Below are positions 10,955 to 19,417 of a DNA stretch of 64,000 nucleotides, in pieces. Source of the DNA: Leifsonia soli (lineage in GTDB: Bacteria > Actinomycetota > Actinomycetes > Actinomycetales > Microbacteriaceae); assembly GCF_013408745.1 (NCBI RefSeq), contig NZ_JACCBJ010000001.1:744001-808000 (forward strand), given 5' to 3'. A program made the position numbers and the translations under genes. The notes beneath the pieces are model-generated. The model was not told where the DNA came from and did not search any database. It saw only the letters and a list, made by a program, of their open reading frames with translations. How positions within the stretch are numbered: the stretch's first letter is position 1; every line of letters starts with the position of its first letter.

Positions 10955-11701
10955 TTACAGCGCCAGGTTGAGCGGTTGGAGCTTCGACTCGATGGTCCGG
11001 GCGACGACCTTCTGACCGGCCGCGTTCGGGTGGATGCCGTCCGCCTGCAGCAGCTCCGGGTGCCCGACGAGCGGGAAGCCGATGTCGAGCCAGGTGCCGT
11101 CGACCCCGCGCACAGCGTCCCCGACGATCTCGTCGACGCGGGTCATGGTCGCGGGGGGCTGGTCCGAGCCCCAGACCCCGGTGATGCCGACGATCGTGGC
11201 CTCCGGGAAGCGCTCGCGGAGTTCGCGCAGCATCCGGTCGGCGTTCGCGGTCACGGCGGCCGGGTCCTGCTCGCGGTCGTTGCGCGTCGCGGCGAGCAGG
11301 ATCACCTGCGGATGGAGGCGGAGCGCCGCATCGACCTGCTGACGGTAGGTCGTGCCGTTCCACCCCGGCTTGACGAAGCCGGAGCCCGACACCGCGAGGT
11401 CGGTGAGCTGCCAGCCATGTGCCTCCGAGACGAGGGCGGGCCACGCCTGATCGGCCGTGACGCCCTTTCCGAACGCGATCGAGTCGCCGATCGCGACCGC
11501 GTCGACGACGCCGGAGGCGTCGCGCGCCGCACTGCCCGCTGCGGGTGCGGCGACTGCGGTCGCCTGGGCAGCGGCGGGCCGGGCAGACGGTGCGGAGGTG
11601 CAACCGGCGAGGGCCATCAGTGCCACCGTGAGTGCCGCGGGCGCGAGCAGGGGGAGCCGGGTCCTGAGCGGGCGCGAGCGGCGTCGGGTGAGGGTGCGCA
11701 C
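10955..11701 (-). CDS. SGNH/GDSL-hydrolase lipoprotein (copy 1)
   Basis: A 248-residue exported protein. An Arg-rich N-terminus and hydrophobic stretch end in the lipobox LAGC near residue 34, so it should be a lipoprotein. The SGNH blocks are present: AIGDSIAFG (nucleophile Ser), ATRND (the Asn block) and DGIHPN (Asp-x-x-His). The family includes esterases and acyl- or glycan-deacylases; substrate is unknown. Start is GTG with TACCCT (11714-11709 on the minus strand) 7 nt upstream, again a leaderless arrangement. It is a paralogue of the next gene on the same strand. Confidence 0.85.
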   Translation of the reverse strand: MRTLTRRRSRPLRTRLPLLAPAALTVALMALAGCTSAPSARPAAAQATAVAAPAAGSAARDASGVVDAVAIGDSIAFGKGVTADQAWPALVSEAHGWQLTDLAVSGSGFVKPGWNGTTYRQQVDAALRLHPQVILLAATRNDREQDPAAVTANADRMLRELRERFPEATIVGITGVWGSDQPPATMTRVDEIVGDAVRGVDGTWLDIGFPLVGHPELLQADGIHPNAAGQKVVARTIESKLQPLNLAL

Positions 11702-11780
11702 GGGTGCGAGGGTAAACGGTCTCAGCTGCGAGTACGCTGTGTGCCGCTTTTGGGCGTGTCGGAACGGTGGTAGCCGGAGT

Positions 11781-12452
11781 TCAGACTTTCAGCTTGTCCG
11801 CGACCACCGCCGCGATCGCCTGCTGACCCGGCAGGGTGGGGTGCTCGTCGTCGTCCTGCACGAGCCCCGCCTTGCCCCGATAGGGCTGCCCCAGATCGAG
11901 CCAGGTGCCGCCCGCGGCGATGACCGCCTGTCGCAGTGCGTCGTCTCCGCCGGCGAGCTCGTCGTCCCCGGCCTGGCCGCTGAGTGCGTTGAACCCCGCG
12001 ATGCGGGCATCGGGCAGCGCCGATGCGAGACGGTCGACCGTCGAATGGATGGCGGCGCTCAGCTCGGCGGGGTCGGTGCCGAGATCGTTGTCCGATGCGC
12101 CGATCAGCACGAGGTCCGGGCGTGCGGCGATCGCGGCATCCACCTGGGCGGAGAAGTCGTGACCGTCGGACCCCTGTGCGACGAAGCCGGCGCCGGGAAC
12201 GCTGAGGTTGTCGAGCCGCCAGCCGTGGTCGGCGGCCACGAGGGCCGGCCACGCCTCGGACGGATCGAGCCCGAGTCCGGACTCGATGGAGTCCCCGATC
12301 ACGGCGACGTGCTCTTCGTGTGCGGCGGACGACTTCGCGACGCCGGCGATGGACGCGGCGGTCGCCGACGAGCACCCCGAGAGGGCGGTCAGAGCCAGGA
12401 GCGCGGCCGTCATCGCTGTGGCCGCTGCGGCAAGGGGGCGTCGAGCGAGCAT
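11781..12452 (-). CDS. SGNH/GDSL-hydrolase lipoprotein (copy 2)
   Basis: A 223-residue paralogue of the downstream SGNH gene, with the same layout: a short Arg-rich start, hydrophobic segment and lipobox ending SGC. Catalytic blocks are VIGDSIESG, GASDND and DDEHPT. Both genes share the phrase EAWPALV/QAWPALV and similar spacing, which points to tandem duplication followed by divergence. Start is the ATG at 12452; the open frame continues far upstream only as an overlap with the ligase gene. TACGGT on the minus strand (12464-12459) ends 6 nt before the ATG and no Shine-Dalgarno is visible. Confidence 0.83.
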   Translation of the reverse strand: MLARRPLAAAATAMTAALLALTALSGCSSATAASIAGVAKSSAAHEEHVAVIGDSIESGLGLDPSEAWPALVAADHGWRLDNLSVPGAGFVAQGSDGHDFSAQVDAAIAARPDLVLIGASDNDLGTDPAELSAAIHSTVDRLASALPDARIAGFNALSGQAGDDELAGGDDALRQAVIAAGGTWLDLGQPYRGKAGLVQDDDEHPTLPGQQAIAAVVADKLKV

Positions 12453-12523
12453 GGCAACACCGTACGCCCGGACCCTATGGATCGGCTTTGGCCGGCCGGT
12501 GGATCGGCTCGCCGCCGAGGGGC

Positions 12524-13660
12524 TCAGCGGGCCAGGCCCGAGCGCAGCTCGTGCGTCAGCGAGCTGACCACCGCCTGGAGGCTGCCGCCGTTCTGCTCCG
12601 CCACCGCGAGCTGCCGCTGGTAGCTGGCGCCGGTGTCCAGGATGGTGAGGACCGTCGACAGCTCGTCGACGCATCCCAGCCGCTCGGCCTCCGGCTGCAG
12701 GTCGTCCACCAGCTCGCGCAGGGAGTCGGAGACCAGACGCTCGCTGCCGTCCGGGGCCTGGATGATCTCGGCGTCGAGGCCGTACCGGGCCGCGCGCCAC
12801 TTGTTCTCGCGCACGAACCAGGGCTGAAGGGTGACCGGTTCGACTCCCGCGTCCAGCTGCCCCGACATCCGGTCGGTCAGGCAGTGGATCAGCGCGGAGA
12901 CGGCGCCGACTTCGTCGGCCGTGGAGAGCCCGTCGCACGCGCGCATCTCGACCGTTCCCCACTTCGGCGACGGGCGGATGTCCCAGCGCACCTCGGAGTG
13001 GTCCTCGACGACGCCCGTGGCGACCAGGTCGTCGACGTACGCCTCGTAGTTGGCCCATGTGCCGAACTGCCACGGCAGACCGGCCGTCGGCAGCTGCTGG
13101 AACATGAGCGCGCGGTTGGAGGCGTAGCCGGTGCGCGCTCCGGCCCAGAACGGGCTGGACGCGCTGAGCGCCTGGAGATGCGGGTAGTAGGTCAGGAGGC
13201 CGTTGACGATCGGCAGCGCCTTGTCGACCGAGTCGATACCGACGTGCACGTGCACGCCCCAGATCATCATCTGCCGCCCCCACCACTGGGTGCGGTCGAG
13301 CAGACGGTCGTACCGCTCGTTCGGCGTCACCTTCTGGTCGAACCACTGCGCGAACGGATGCGTCCCCGCGCACATCAGCTCGACGCCCAGGGGATCCGTC
13401 ACCTCGCGCACCAGGCCGATGAGCTCCTGGAGATCGGTGATCGCCGCAGGCACCGTGCGGTGGACGCGGCTGACCAGCTCCACCGTGTTCATCAGCAGCT
13501 CGTGGGTGATCTGGGGGTGCTCGCGCCCGTCGGGCGTTCCCAGCTCGCGCAGCACCTCGTCGGCGATCTGGACGAGGTCGCCCGTCGCGCCGTCGACGAG
13601 GGCGATCTCCCACTCGATGCCCACGGTGGAGCGCTCGGACTCCGAGAAATCGATCTGCAT
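12524..13660 (-). CDS. glutamate-cysteine ligase family 2 (YbdK-type carboxylate-amine ligase)
   Basis: A 378-residue member of the GCS2 family. Family features include the N-terminal TVGIEWEIALVD with its metal-binding Glu, ELMCAGTHPFAQW, the VHVHVGI core strand, and PKWGTVEMRACDG. Members form gamma-glutamyl amide bonds with ATP; many actinobacterial members have uncertain acceptor substrates and should not be assumed to make glutathione. The ATG at 13660 starts the family's usual N-terminus. A minus-strand -10 candidate (TATTCT, 13724-13719) lies in the shared upstream region with rpsP. Confidence 0.88.
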   Translation of the reverse strand: MQIDFSESERSTVGIEWEIALVDGATGDLVQIADEVLRELGTPDGREHPQITHELLMNTVELVSRVHRTVPAAITDLQELIGLVREVTDPLGVELMCAGTHPFAQWFDQKVTPNERYDRLLDRTQWWGRQMMIWGVHVHVGIDSVDKALPIVNGLLTYYPHLQALSASSPFWAGARTGYASNRALMFQQLPTAGLPWQFGTWANYEAYVDDLVATGVVEDHSEVRWDIRPSPKWGTVEMRACDGLSTADEVGAVSALIHCLTDRMSGQLDAGVEPVTLQPWFVRENKWRAARYGLDAEIIQAPDGSERLVSDSLRELVDDLQPEAERLGCVDELSTVLTILDTGASYQRQLAVAEQNGGSLQAVVSSLTHELRSGLAR

Positions 13661-13840
13661 GCGGTCGTTCCATCCGTCCGATTGTTCAAAGCAGCGCAGT
13701 ATCTGACAGAATAGCTAGTTGAGTTCGACGTACCCGACCCTCTATCCGGTGCGGCGGACGAACAAAGACCTCCTGCCGCGTGTGCCCCCACGCCCACGGC
13801 AGTCAGTTCGATACAACTCATCCATTCACACAGGAGAATC
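13661..13840. promoter_or_regulatory. divergent intergenic region, ligase and rpsP promoters
   Basis: This 180-bp region separates the leftward ligase gene from the rightward rpsP operon. Overlapping -10-like hexamers face both ways: CAGAAT at 13717-13722 on the plus strand and TATTCT at 13724-13719 on the minus strand. That would give rpsP a leader of roughly 110 nt. The -35 elements are not convincing by eye. An AGGAG ribosome-binding site precedes the rpsP GTG. Confidence 0.4.
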
Positions 13841-14323
13841 GTGGCTGTCAAAATCCGTCTGAAGCGCCTGGGCAAGATCCGCGCTCCCTACTACCGCATC
13901 GTCGTCGCCGACTCGCGCACCAAGCGCGATGGTCGCGTGATCGAGGAGATCGGTCTGTACCACCCGACCGAGGAGCCTTCGCGCATCGAGGTCGACTCCG
14001 AGCGCGCGCAGTACTGGCTCGGCGTCGGCGCCCAGCCGACCGAGCAGGTCACCGCGCTGCTCAAGCTCACCGGCGACTGGGGTCGCTTCAAGGGCGACAA
14101 GAACGCCGTGAGCACCGTCAAGGTCGCCGAGGGCAAGGCCGAGTTCGTCGCCGACGAGAAGAAGAAGCCGGTCCTCAAGCCCAAGTCCGAGAAGCCCGCC
14201 GACGTCACCGCCGAGGCGGAGGCCGTCGTCGAGGCCGAGGTCGAGCGCGAAGAGGCCGCCGAGGCCAACGTCGTCGCCGAGGCCGAGGCCATCGCGGACG
14301 ACGCATCCGACGAGAAGGCCTGA
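13841..14323 (+). CDS. rpsP: 30S ribosomal protein bS16
   Basis: Residues 1-80 are a standard bS16 ([20 protein letters not shown], then [12 protein letters not shown]). The protein is 160 residues, about twice the usual length, because of a C-terminal tail of some 65 residues rich in Glu and Ala with repeated AEAEA runs. Such tails occur in other actinobacterial S16 proteins. Start is GTG with a clear AGGAG. It opens the conserved rpsP-khpA-rimM cluster. The tail resembles that of uS2 in this same window. Confidence 0.97.
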   Translation: MAVKIRLKRLGKIRAPYYRIVVADSRTKRDGRVIEEIGLYHPTEEPSRIEVDSERAQYWLGVGAQPTEQVTALLKLTGDWGRFKGDKNAVSTVKVAEGKAEFVADEKKKPVLKPKSEKPADVTAEAEAVVEAEVEREEAAEANVVAEAEAIADDASDEKA

Positions 14324-14327
14324 CGTC

Positions 14328-14558
14328 TTGCTCGCACCCGCGCTCACGCATCTGGTCAAGGGGATCGTCGATCACCCTGACGACGTCCACGTCGTGGCCA
14401 AGAGCTCTCCGCGTGGCGAGGTCCTCGAGGTTCGTGTGAACCCCGAGGACCTCGGCCGGGTGATCGGCCGGTCCGGCCGCACGGCGAAGGCTCTCCGCAC
14501 CCTGGTCGCTGCGCTGGCCGACGGCCGGCGCGTCCGTGTCGACGTCGTCGACGACTGA
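14328..14558 (+). CDS. khpA: KH-domain RNA-binding protein KhpA
   Basis: A 76-residue single KH domain: LTHLVKGIVDHPDDVHV, then the GRSG version of the GxxG RNA-binding loop in LGRVIGRSGRTAKALRTL. Length and position directly after rpsP are those of KhpA, which with KhpB is linked to RNA binding and cell elongation in Gram-positives. Start is the TTG 4 bp after the rpsP stop, the only start that keeps the whole domain. No strong Shine-Dalgarno is visible, so it probably relies on translational coupling. Confidence 0.88.
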   Translation: MLAPALTHLVKGIVDHPDDVHVVAKSSPRGEVLEVRVNPEDLGRVIGRSGRTAKALRTLVAALADGRRVRVDVVDD

Positions 14559-14559
14559 G

Positions 14560-15207
14560 GTGGCGGACCACAAACTGCCTCGCAAGGAGGTCGCCCCCCG
14601 GCCCGGTCAGACCGAGCTGCGCGTCGGGCGCCTCACGAAGGCGCACGGCCTCAAGGGCGCGCTCAAACTGGAGCTCTTCACGGACGAACCGGAGAAGCGG
14701 TTCGTGCCGGGCGCCGTGTTCACCCTGCAGGTGCCCACCGCATCCAAGTGGCACGGCAAGACGCTCGAGCTCCGCGAGTTGCGCTGGTACAACGGCCACC
14801 CGGTCGGATTCTTCGCCGGTGTCGACGACCGCACCGAAGCCGAGACGCTGGCCAAGGCGATCCTCTGGGTCAGCCAGGACGCCGCGCAGCTCCCCGACGA
14901 GGACGACGCCTGGTATGACCACCAGCTGGTCGGCCTCGACGCGGTGCGCGACGGGGTGACCGTCGGGCGCGTCGCCCGCGTCGATCACCTCCCGGCGCAG
15001 GATCTGCTCGCCATCGCGACGGCCGGCGGCGAAGTGCTCGTCCCGTTCGTGAAGGCGATCGTGCCGGAGGTCGACATCGCCGCAGGGACGGTGACGCTCA
15101 CGCCGCCCGCCGGGCTCTTCGAGGAGCTGCCGGACGACGATCCGGAGCCGGAAGGCGAGCCCGCCGCCGCGGAGGACGAGCCGGAACAGGCGCCGTCCGA
15201 GGACTGA
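14560..15207 (+). CDS. rimM: ribosome maturation factor RimM
   Basis: A 215-residue protein with RimM N-domain (LRVGRLTKAHGLKGALKLEL) and PRC barrel (AWYDHQLVGLDAV, then EVLVPFVKAIVPEVD). RimM binds S19 during maturation of the 30S head. The frame also opens at GTG 14536 inside khpA; I chose GTG 14560, one base after the khpA stop, because that arrangement favours coupling. Neither start has a good ribosome-binding site. About 35 acidic residues form a C-terminal tail. A bidirectional hairpin follows immediately. Confidence 0.93.
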   Translation: MADHKLPRKEVAPRPGQTELRVGRLTKAHGLKGALKLELFTDEPEKRFVPGAVFTLQVPTASKWHGKTLELRELRWYNGHPVGFFAGVDDRTEAETLAKAILWVSQDAAQLPDEDDAWYDHQLVGLDAVRDGVTVGRVARVDHLPAQDLLAIATAGGEVLVPFVKAIVPEVDIAAGTVTLTPPAGLFEELPDDDPEPEGEPAAAEDEPEQAPSED

Positions 15208-15214
15208 ACGACAT

Positions 15215-15250
15215 CGAAAGAGGCCGACCCGCGCGGGTCGCCCTCTTTCG
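15215..15250. terminator. bidirectional hairpin terminator between rimM and the GntR gene
   Basis: A long stem made of CGAAAGAGG (15215-15223) pairing with CCTCTTTCG (15242-15250) around a perfect inner palindrome CGACCCGC/GCGGGTCG, with one mismatched C-C pair. AAAG/CTTT at the base gives short U-runs on either strand. It sits between convergent stops (rimM ends 15207, the GntR gene ends 15276), as expected for a shared terminator. Confidence 0.85.
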
Positions 15251-15275
15251 TCTGCGCCGGGACCGTGCCCGTGGC

Positions 15276-15944
15276 TCAGGAGACGATCGCGAGTCCGCGT
15301 CCGCGCAGCGAGCGCGCGTCGGCGCCCAGTGCGGCCACCAGCCGGTCGTGGGTGCCGACGACATGCTCGTGGATGCGCGCAGCGGCCTCGTCCGCCCGGC
15401 GCGCCGCGACGAGGGCGAGGATCTCGCGGTGCTCGTCGGCGGCATGCTCGTCGCGGGCGACCAGCCAGCGCGCGCGGGCCAGCCGGGTCATCGCGTCGGC
15501 GACGGCGTCCGCGAAGAAGGCGTTGCCCGAGAGGGCCGCGAGCCGTACGTGGAAGTCCGTCCCCGCGCGGACGGCGCCGTCGGGGGAACGGTCGCCGCCC
15601 GAGCGGTCCAGGTGCTCGGCCAGTGCCGCGAACTCGGCGTCGGAGGCGCGCGCGCAGCTGAGCCGCACCGCCGCGGACTCGACCGCGTCCCGGAACTCGC
15701 TCAGGCGCGCGATCTCGGCCAGATCGATCGGCGTGACCTGCCAGCCGCGTCCGTCCCTGCCGACGAGTCCTTCGGACTCCAGCCGCATGAGGGCGGAGCG
15801 CAGGGGAGTGCGGGAGGCTCCGAGCTCGGCCTCCAGGCCGCGCTCGGTGAGCCGGGAGCCTGGCACTCGGTCGAGGTCGAGGATCTGGGAGCGGAGGCGG
15901 TCGTAGACGCGGGACGTCTCGGCGACGGGCAGATGCTCGGACAT
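15276..15944 (-). CDS. GntR-family (FCD subfamily) transcriptional regulator
   Basis: A 222-residue regulator. The N-terminal winged helix-turn-helix shows the GntR phrase PGSRLTERGLEAELGASRTPLRSALMRLESEGLV. The helical C-terminal domain has the FCD pattern: FRDAVESAAVRL, DFHVRLAALSGN and DEHREILALVAARRADEAAARIHEHV, with Asp/His residues that bind metal or ligand. It is divergent from the MFS gene, and three GGTATACC-like boxes lie between them, so it probably controls its own gene and the transporter. The ligand is likely a small carboxylate transported by the neighbour; this is inference. Confidence 0.9.
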   Translation of the reverse strand: MSEHLPVAETSRVYDRLRSQILDLDRVPGSRLTERGLEAELGASRTPLRSALMRLESEGLVGRDGRGWQVTPIDLAEIARLSEFRDAVESAAVRLSCARASDAEFAALAEHLDRSGGDRSPDGAVRAGTDFHVRLAALSGNAFFADAVADAMTRLARARWLVARDEHAADEHREILALVAARRADEAAARIHEHVVGTHDRLVAALGADARSLRGRGLAIVS

Positions 15945-15955
15945 GACGCTCCTTT

Positions 15956-15990
15956 GGGATACCAGCGTGGTATACCGCTAGGGTATACCC
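15956..15990. promoter_or_regulatory. GntR operator boxes overlapping the MFS leaderless promoter
   Basis: Three boxes are spaced 12-13 bp apart: GGGATACC (15956-15963, degenerate), GGTATACC (15969-15976) and the perfect palindrome GGGTATACCC (15981-15990). TGGTATACC-type palindromes are typical FCD-GntR targets. TAGGGT (15979-15984) is a good -10 whose start point would be the A of the MFS ATG at 15991, so the third box covers both the -10 and the transcription start. Binding there would block initiation directly. Confidence 0.75.
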
Positions 15991-17202
15991 ATGTTCAGCG
16001 GAACCGTGCGCCGTCCCCGCCCGTGGCTCATGCTGGCCTTCGGCGTCACCGCCCAGGCGAGCTCGACCGTCTTCGTCTCGACGCCGGCGTTCCTCATCCC
16101 GCTGCTGCACACCGAGCGCGGCCTGAGCCTCGCCCAGGCCGGTCTGCTGGCGTCCGCGCCGACCCTCGGCCTCGTTCTGACCCTGATCGCGTGGGGTGCT
16201 CTCAGCGACCGGATCGGCGAGCGGTGGGTCATCGCGTCGGGTCTGGCCATCACCGCTCTCGCGGCCGTCGCCGCCATGTTCGTCGACTCCTACCTGGCGC
16301 TCGGTGCCCTGTTCCTGGTGGGAGGGATGGCGTCGGCCAGCCCGAACGCGGCGAGCGGGCGCGTGGTGATCGGCTGGTTTCCGAAGGAACGCCGCGGTCT
16401 CGCCATGGGCATCCGCCAGATGTGCCAGCCGCTCGGGGTCGCGATCGCCGCGGTCAGCGTCCCTCTGCTCGCCGCGTCCGGCGGAATCGCTGCGGCGCTC
16501 GTCGTGCCTGCCGCGCTCTGCGGGGTGTCCGCTGTGCTGTGCGCGATCGGTATCGTCGACCCGCCCCGGCCGCCGCGGAAGGCGGCCGCGGGGGAGGACG
16601 CGCATCCCCAGGCCGTCTGGCGGCCGTACCGCGAGACGTCGTTGCTGTGGCGCATCCATGCCGTCTCCATGCTGCTCGTCGTTCCGCAGTTCACGGTCTC
16701 CACCTTCGGGCTGGTCTGGCTGGTGTCGCAGCTGCACTTCTCGTCGCTCGCCGCGGGCATCGTGATCGGTGTCAGCCAGTTCGCCGGGGCGATCGGCCGG
16801 ATCGGCGTCGGAGTGCTCAGCGACCGAGTCGGCAGCCACCTCCGACCGCTCCGGTGGGTCAGCGTGTGCGCGGTCGGCGTGATGCTGCTGATGGCGACGG
16901 CCTCCGCCCTCGGCTCGGTGCCTGCGGCCGTCGTCCTCATCGTCGCGGCGATCGTCACGGTCGCCGACAACGGCCTGGCGTACACGTCGGTCGCCGAGAT
17001 CGCCGGGCCGTTCTGGTCGGGGCGGGCGCTCGGAGCGCAGAACACCGGGCAGTTCCTCGCCGCATCGGTCGTCGGGCCGGCCGTCGGTGCGCTGATCGGG
17101 TGGGTCGGCTATCCGATCGCCTTCGCGGTCGTCGCGCTGTGCCCGGCGGTGGCGACACCGCTGGTGCCGCGCGACCGCGAGCTGGCGGTCGTCCCGGCCT
17201 AG
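15991..17202 (+). CDS. MFS transporter
   Basis: A 403-residue major facilitator with about 12 transmembrane segments. The loop between helices 2 and 3 reads GALSDRIGERW, a form of the MFS signature, and a second copy appears as GVLSDRVGSHL in the C-terminal half. It looks like a nitrate/oxalate- or cyanate-type MFS importer of small anions, but the substrate cannot be read from sequence. The ATG directly abuts the operator; there is no Shine-Dalgarno, so translation is probably leaderless. The gene and its divergent GntR partner form a module inserted between rimM and trmD. Confidence 0.88.
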   Translation: MFSGTVRRPRPWLMLAFGVTAQASSTVFVSTPAFLIPLLHTERGLSLAQAGLLASAPTLGLVLTLIAWGALSDRIGERWVIASGLAITALAAVAAMFVDSYLALGALFLVGGMASASPNAASGRVVIGWFPKERRGLAMGIRQMCQPLGVAIAAVSVPLLAASGGIAAALVVPAALCGVSAVLCAIGIVDPPRPPRKAAAGEDAHPQAVWRPYRETSLLWRIHAVSMLLVVPQFTVSTFGLVWLVSQLHFSSLAAGIVIGVSQFAGAIGRIGVGVLSDRVGSHLRPLRWVSVCAVGVMLLMATASALGSVPAAVVLIVAAIVTVADNGLAYTSVAEIAGPFWSGRALGAQNTGQFLAASVVGPAVGALIGWVGYPIAFAVVALCPAVATPLVPRDRELAVVPA

Positions 17203-17225
17203 CGGGGCCCTCCTAGACTCTCCGT

Positions 17226-17909
17226 ATGCGCATCGACATCGTCACGATCTTCCCGACCTTCTTCGATGTGCTCGACATCTCGCTGCTCGGCAAGGCCCGG
17301 CAGTCGGGTCTCATCGAGCTCGGCGTCCACGATCTGCGCGACCACACGCACGACCGTCACCGGACGGTCGACGACACCCCGTACGGCGGGGGAGCCGGGA
17401 TGGTCATGAAGCCGGAGCCGTGGGGCGAGGCGCTCGACGGCATCCTCGACGGCGCGGCCGATCCTGTCGTCATCTTCCCGTCGCCCGCCGGCGAGGTCTT
17501 CACGCAGTCGATCGCGCGCGAGCTGGCACAGGAGCAGCACCTGGTGTTCGGGTGCGGGCGTTATGAGGGGATCGATCAGCGCGTCTTCGACGACACCGCG
17601 GCGCGTGCGCGGGTGCGGCTGATGAGCATCGGCGACTACGTGCTCAACGGCGGAGAGGTCGCGACGATGGCGATGATCGAAGCGGTCGGCCGGCTCATCC
17701 CCGGCGTCGTCGGCAACCCCGAGAGCCTCGTCGAGGAGTCGCACGAGGACGGCCTGCTCGAGTACCCCAGCTACACCAAGCCCGCGGTGTGGCGCGGCCG
17801 GGAGGTGCCTCCCGTGCTGCTCTCCGGCAACCACGGCGCCGTCGACGCGTGGCGTCGCGAGCAGCAGCTGGCGCGCACGCGCGCCGTCCGCCCCGACCTC
17901 CTGCCCTGA
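17226..17909 (+). CDS. trmD: tRNA (guanine-N1)-methyltransferase TrmD
   Basis: A 227-residue SPOUT methyltransferase that makes m1G37 in tRNA. Diagnostic motifs are [40 protein letters not shown] and [11 protein letters not shown], which form the trefoil-knot SAM site. TAGACT at 17214-17219 ends exactly 6 nt before the ATG, with no Shine-Dalgarno, so trmD has its own leaderless promoter instead of relying on rpsP-rimM transcription. It converges on map, and a palindromic element fills the gap. Confidence 0.97.
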   Translation: MRIDIVTIFPTFFDVLDISLLGKARQSGLIELGVHDLRDHTHDRHRTVDDTPYGGGAGMVMKPEPWGEALDGILDGAADPVVIFPSPAGEVFTQSIARELAQEQHLVFGCGRYEGIDQRVFDDTAARARVRLMSIGDYVLNGGEVATMAMIEAVGRLIPGVVGNPESLVEESHEDGLLEYPSYTKPAVWRGREVPPVLLSGNHGAVDAWRREQQLARTRAVRPDLLP

Positions 17910-17927
17910 CCTGCCTCCACCCCCGTC

Positions 17928-18001
17928 CCCACCGTCGAGTACGCAGAAATTGCACGCTCTCGGGGTGGTCGGCGTGCAATTTATGCGGACTCGACGGTGG
18001 G
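17928..18001. repeat. dispersed palindromic element, copy 2
   Basis: Arms of 29 nt (17929-17957 and 17972-18000) match at 27 positions, with one further flanking base pair and a 14-nt loop. The left arm begins CCACCGTCGAGTACGCAGAA; the right arm reads as CCACCGTCGAGTCCGCATAA in reverse complement, so the two arms mix features of both subtypes of the family. It lies between convergent trmD and map, 19 nt after the trmD stop, and could serve as a two-way terminator. Confidence 0.93.
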
Positions 18002-18011
18002 TCGGCGTGAG

Positions 18012-18776
18012 TCAGGGGGCCGTGAGGACGAGGGGGCCGTCGTCGGTGATCGCGACGGTGTGCTCGGAGTGGGCGCCGCGCGATCCGTCCGCGCTGCGGA
18101 GCGTCCAGCCGTCGCGGTCGGTGTAGATCTCGTCGGTGGTCTCGAGGAACCACGGCTCGATCGCGACGACGAGTCCCGGGCGCAGCGGGTAGCCGCGGCC
18201 GGCGCGTCCGTCGTTCGAGATGTGCGGGTCGCCGTGCATCGTCCGGCCGACGCCGTGGCCGCCGAACTGCGTGTTGATCGAGTAGCCCTCCGCGTGCGCG
18301 ACCGCGGCGATCGCCGCCGAGATGTCGCCGATGCGCCCCCCGGGCTGCGCCGCCTGGATGCCGGCCGTGAGCGCCCGTCTGGTCGTGTCGATGAGCCGGA
18401 GGTCCTCGTCGCGCGGCGTCCCGACCACCAGGCTCACGGCCGAGTCGGCCACCCAGCCGTCGACGCTCGCGGCGAAGTCGAGGGTCAGCAGATCGCCGTC
18501 CTGCAGCCGGTAGTCGTGCGGGAGGCCGTGCAGCACCGCGTCGTTGACGGACGTGCAGATCACCTTTCCGAACGGGCTCGCGCCGAAGGACGGGTGGTAG
18601 TCGATGTAGCAGGACTCGGCGCCGCGCCGGCGGATGAGGTCGTGCGCGAGCGCGTCCAGCTCCAGAAGGTTGACGCCGACGTGGGCCGCCGCGGCCGTCT
18701 GCGCGAGCACGTCGGCGACGAAGCGGCCGGCCGGTCGCATCTGCTCGATCTCGGCGGGGGTCCTCAGCTCGATCAC
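18012..18776 (-). CDS. map: type I methionine aminopeptidase
   Basis: A 254-residue metalloprotease that removes initiator methionine. The five metal ligands are in place: Asp in LTLDFAASVDG and in VADSAVS, His in FGGHGVGRTMHGD, Glu in VVAIEPWF and Glu in HSEHTVAI. Start is GTG at 18776 with GAGAGGAG 5-6 nt upstream; the open frame beyond it is read-through without further homology. In many bacteria map follows secY-adk; here it stands alone, opposite to trmD and rplS. Confidence 0.94.
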   Translation of the reverse strand: MIELRTPAEIEQMRPAGRFVADVLAQTAAAAHVGVNLLELDALAHDLIRRRGAESCYIDYHPSFGASPFGKVICTSVNDAVLHGLPHDYRLQDGDLLTLDFAASVDGWVADSAVSLVVGTPRDEDLRLIDTTRRALTAGIQAAQPGGRIGDISAAIAAVAHAEGYSINTQFGGHGVGRTMHGDPHISNDGRAGRGYPLRPGLVVAIEPWFLETTDEIYTDRDGWTLRSADGSRGAHSEHTVAITDDGPLVLTAP

Positions 18777-18872
18777 GGGGGCTCCTCTCGGTGTCGGACC
18801 CCTCCAGTCTCGCAGGTGGGCGTCCGGGAAATGCGCAGCCGCAGCACAGCCGGCCCCGGCTACGCTGGGCGC

Positions 18873-19370
18873 GTGATCATCCGCAAGGCGTTCTACTGGT
18901 GGCTCTTCCCGTCCGCCGTGGTGCTCCCGGCGTGGCTGCTGGTCGGCTGGGCCGCCTTCAGCCAGGGGAGCGGATGGTCGTTCCTCGGCCTCCTGCTGCT
19001 GTGCCCCATCCTCTTCGTCGCCATGCTCGTCGTCGGCGGGATGGTGATGGCACGGCGCAGCGTGCGTGAGAGCCGGGCGGTCTCCTGGTACGACGTCGGC
19101 CTGTTCGGCGCCTGGCACCTGGCCATCATCGCGTTCGGGTTCTTCCCGGCCGGCGTGACCGGGTGGCTCGCCGTGCTCGGCATCCTGCTGTTCATCGCCA
19201 TCTTCTGGGTCGTGCTGTGGGAGCTCCTCACCGAGACCCGGGCACGGGTCGCGATGACGTTCGAGGCCTATCAGCGGGCGGCGCAGCCCCGCCAGGTGCC
19301 GCAACCGCCGGGCGAGTCCGTCGACGGAGGCGAGTACATCGTGATCGAGGAGCGCCGCGAGCGTGAGTGA
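18873..19370 (+). CDS. hypothetical four-helix membrane protein
   Basis: A 165-residue protein with about four hydrophobic segments (starting WLFPSAVVLPAWLLVGW, then LLLLCPILFVAMLVVGG, HLAIIAFGFFPAGVTGW, and VLGILLFIAIFWVVLW) and a soluble C-terminal tail ending EERRERE. I do not recognise a family. Start is GTG at 18873: TACGCT at 18861-18866 ends 6 nt before it, so it is likely leaderless. The frame extends upstream but only through the map gene's complement. It is divergent from map. Confidence 0.75.
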   Translation: MIIRKAFYWWLFPSAVVLPAWLLVGWAAFSQGSGWSFLGLLLLCPILFVAMLVVGGMVMARRSVRESRAVSWYDVGLFGAWHLAIIAFGFFPAGVTGWLAVLGILLFIAIFWVVLWELLTETRARVAMTFEAYQRAAQPRQVPQPPGESVDGGEYIVIEERRERE

Positions 19371-19417
19371 ATTCCGGCTCGATCGTCGGGCCGTCTCCTC
19401 CATCGATTCGAGACGCT

